DNA of 15,972 nt from Thermoplasmata archaeon. Its GTDB lineage: Archaea; Thermoplasmatota; Thermoplasmata; Lutacidiplasmatales; UBA184. The position numbers and the translations under genes were made by a program. Positions 14,964 to 15,972 of this stretch are shown here, piece by piece (position 1 is the stretch's first letter; every line of letters begins with the position of its first letter). The stretch is taken from assembly GCA_030039135.1 (NCBI GenBank), contig JASHQN010000002.1, positions 1-15,972 on the forward strand, in the 5' to 3' direction. The notes under the pieces are model-generated. The model saw only the letters and a program-made list of their open reading frames with translations. It did not search any database and was not told the origin of the DNA.

Positions 14964-15972
14964 CGTGCGCGACCTCCTGGCGGGCGAGCGCGGCCCGGAC
15001 GAGGCCGAGGAACAGCGGATGCGGCGACTCGGGCCGCGAGAGAAATTCGGGGTGGTACTGCACGCCGACGAAGAACGGGTGGTTCGGGGCTTCGAGGACC
15101 TCGACGCGCCCGTCGACGCTCATCCCCGTGATCGCGAGGCCGTGGCGCCGAAACCGCTCGAAGTACGCGGGGTTGATCTCGTAGCGGTGGCGGTGGCGCT
15201 CCCAGATCTCGGTGCGACCGTAGACCTCCGCCACCCGCGAACCCGCGGTGAGAAGGACCCGCTGGGCCCCGAGCCGCATCGTCCCGCCGAGGTCGCTGAG
15301 CCCCTTCTGCTCCTCGAGCAAGCAGACGACGGGGTCGGGCGTCTCCGCATCCACCTCGGTCGTGTTGGCGCGAGGGAGCTCGAGGACGTTCCGAGCGAAC
15401 TCCACGGCGGCGATCTGGAACCCGTAACAGATGCCGAGGTAGGGGATCCCGCGGGTCCTCGCGATCTCGATCGCGCGCACCTTCCCCTCGACCCCTCGCG
15501 CGCCAAAGCCGCCGGGCACGAGGATCGCGTCCGATCGCCCGAGCCGCGCAAGGAGGTTGGGATTCTTCGGGATGTCCTCGGAGTCGTACCACTGGAGGTG
15601 GACCTCCTTGCCAAGGTGCCCCTGCACGTGATGGAACGCCTCGGTGTGGGAGAGGTAAGCGTCGCGCAGCTCGGTGTACTTTCCGACGATGGCGACCTCG
15701 ACCGACCCCTCGCAGCGGCGATACGTCTCCAGGAACGTCTTCCAGGCGGCGTAGTCGGGGGTCCGATCCGGTAGCCCGAGCAACCGGGTCAGGAGCGTCC
15801 CGACCCCTTGGGCCTCGAGCACCAGAGGGACCTCGTAGATGACCGGCTGGTCGGGCACCGAGATCACGGCCTCGGGGGGCACGTCGCAGAAGAGCGAGAT
15901 CTTCGCCTTGATCTCGGGCTCGAGCGGCGAGGGTCCCCGGGCGATGATCATGTTCGGTCGGATCCCGATCGC
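14935..15972 (-). CDS. pyrG: CTP synthase, C-terminal part (5' end outside window)
   Basis: CTP synthase aminates UTP to CTP with ammonia from glutamine. The visible 345 residues run from the end of the synthetase domain (GIRPNMIIARG, then ISLFCDVPPEAVISV and VYEVPL-like IYEVPLVL) through the linker (VEVAIVGKYTELRDAYLS) to the whole class I glutamine amidotransferase domain. That domain shows LVPGGFGARGVEGK, the nucleophile Cys in YLGICYGFQ (codon 15427-15429), EIWERHRHRYEINP and the catalytic His-Glu in GVQYHPEF (His codon 15052-15054). The frame is open to the last base, so the N-terminal ATP-binding half is missing from the window. The nucleophile elbow is GICYGFQ rather than the common GICLGMQ. 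The gene overlaps aspS by 29 nt and probably heads the transcript. Confidence 0.96.
   Translation of the reverse strand, partial: AIGIRPNMIIARGPSPLEPEIKAKISLFCDVPPEAVISVPDQPVIYEVPLVLEAQGVGTLLTRLLGLPDRTPDYAAWKTFLETYRRCEGSVEVAIVGKYTELRDAYLSHTEAFHHVQGHLGKEVHLQWYDSEDIPKNPNLLARLGRSDAILVPGGFGARGVEGKVRAIEIARTRGIPYLGICYGFQIAAVEFARNVLELPRANTTEVDAETPDPVVCLLEEQKGLSDLGGTMRLGAQRVLLTAGSRVAEVYGRTEIWERHRHRYEINPAYFERFRRHGLAITGMSVDGRVEVLEAPNHPFFVGVQYHPEFLSRPESPHPLFLGLVRAALARQEVAHADAAPTALA
14961..14978 (-). promoter_or_regulatory. Shine-Dalgarno and CTG start codon of aspS within pyrG
   Basis: The minus strand has AGGAGGT at 14978-14972, a full match to the anti-Shine-Dalgarno core, then 8 nt, then CTG at 14963-14961. 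The motif lies in the pyrG codons for Gln-Glu-Val near its C-terminus. No canonical start codon stands at usable spacing in the aspS frame, so this site decides the start. Confidence 0.7.

Noticed and set aside
1..15972. CRISPR arrays, insertion sequences, tRNA or rRNA genes, defence islands
   Set aside because: No regularly spaced repeats, transposase motifs, tRNA cloverleaf or rRNA-like sequence were seen. The repeats present are all inside protein-coding genes.

Overview
The window looks like the chromosome of a high-GC archaeon. The archaeal markers are an MCM helicase, an NMD3-family protein, a DUF424 protein and an archaeal-type (short, bacterial-insert-free) aspartyl-tRNA synthetase. 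AT-rich TATA-like boxes lie 25-35 nt before several starts. High GC, proteins that are not acidic in the haloarchaeal way, and large Ser/Thr/Asn/Gly-rich surface proteins with beta-propeller repeats would fit an uncultured Thermoplasmatota lineage. That placement is inference; no rRNA gene is present to test it.

Region 1 (1-7930) concerns the cell surface and glycan use. A very large plus-strand gene, cut by the left edge, encodes an extracellular GH57 glycosidase. It carries duplicated N-terminal modules, a glucodextranase-type C-terminal module, a probable propeller, a stalk of tandem N-glycosylation sequons, one membrane anchor and a disordered cytoplasmic tail. Convergent to it is a MalE-like sugar-binding protein held to the membrane by an N-terminal helix and a run of 23 glycines. 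Together they suggest that alpha-glucan-type polysaccharide is cut and the products captured at the membrane. No permease or ATPase gene is in the window.

Region 2 (7931-10355) holds a class I SAM-dependent methyltransferase (minus). A divergent intergenic region with a near-perfect palindrome separates it from a membrane-anchored beta-propeller surface protein (plus). A small unrecognised ORF follows and ends convergently, in a shared CTAG, with the next cluster.

Region 3 (10352-15972) is a tight minus-strand housekeeping cluster in the order pyrG (cut by the right edge), aspS, mcm, DUF424, nmd3. Spacings are an overlap, 15 nt, about 67 nt with a new TATA-like box, and 12 nt. It joins CTP synthesis, Asp-tRNA charging, the replicative helicase and a 50S-maturation factor.

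The most unusual observation is the start of aspS. The conserved N-terminal OB-fold continues well upstream of the first GTG, and this reading frame has no ATG, GTG or TTG there. A perfect AGGAGGT Shine-Dalgarno lies 8 nt before an in-frame CTG inside the end of pyrG. Starting there gives 436 aa and a gapless fit to the N-terminus of known archaeal AspRS. I found no CRISPR array, IS element, tRNA, rRNA or defence system. No gene-free stretch exceeds 300 bases.
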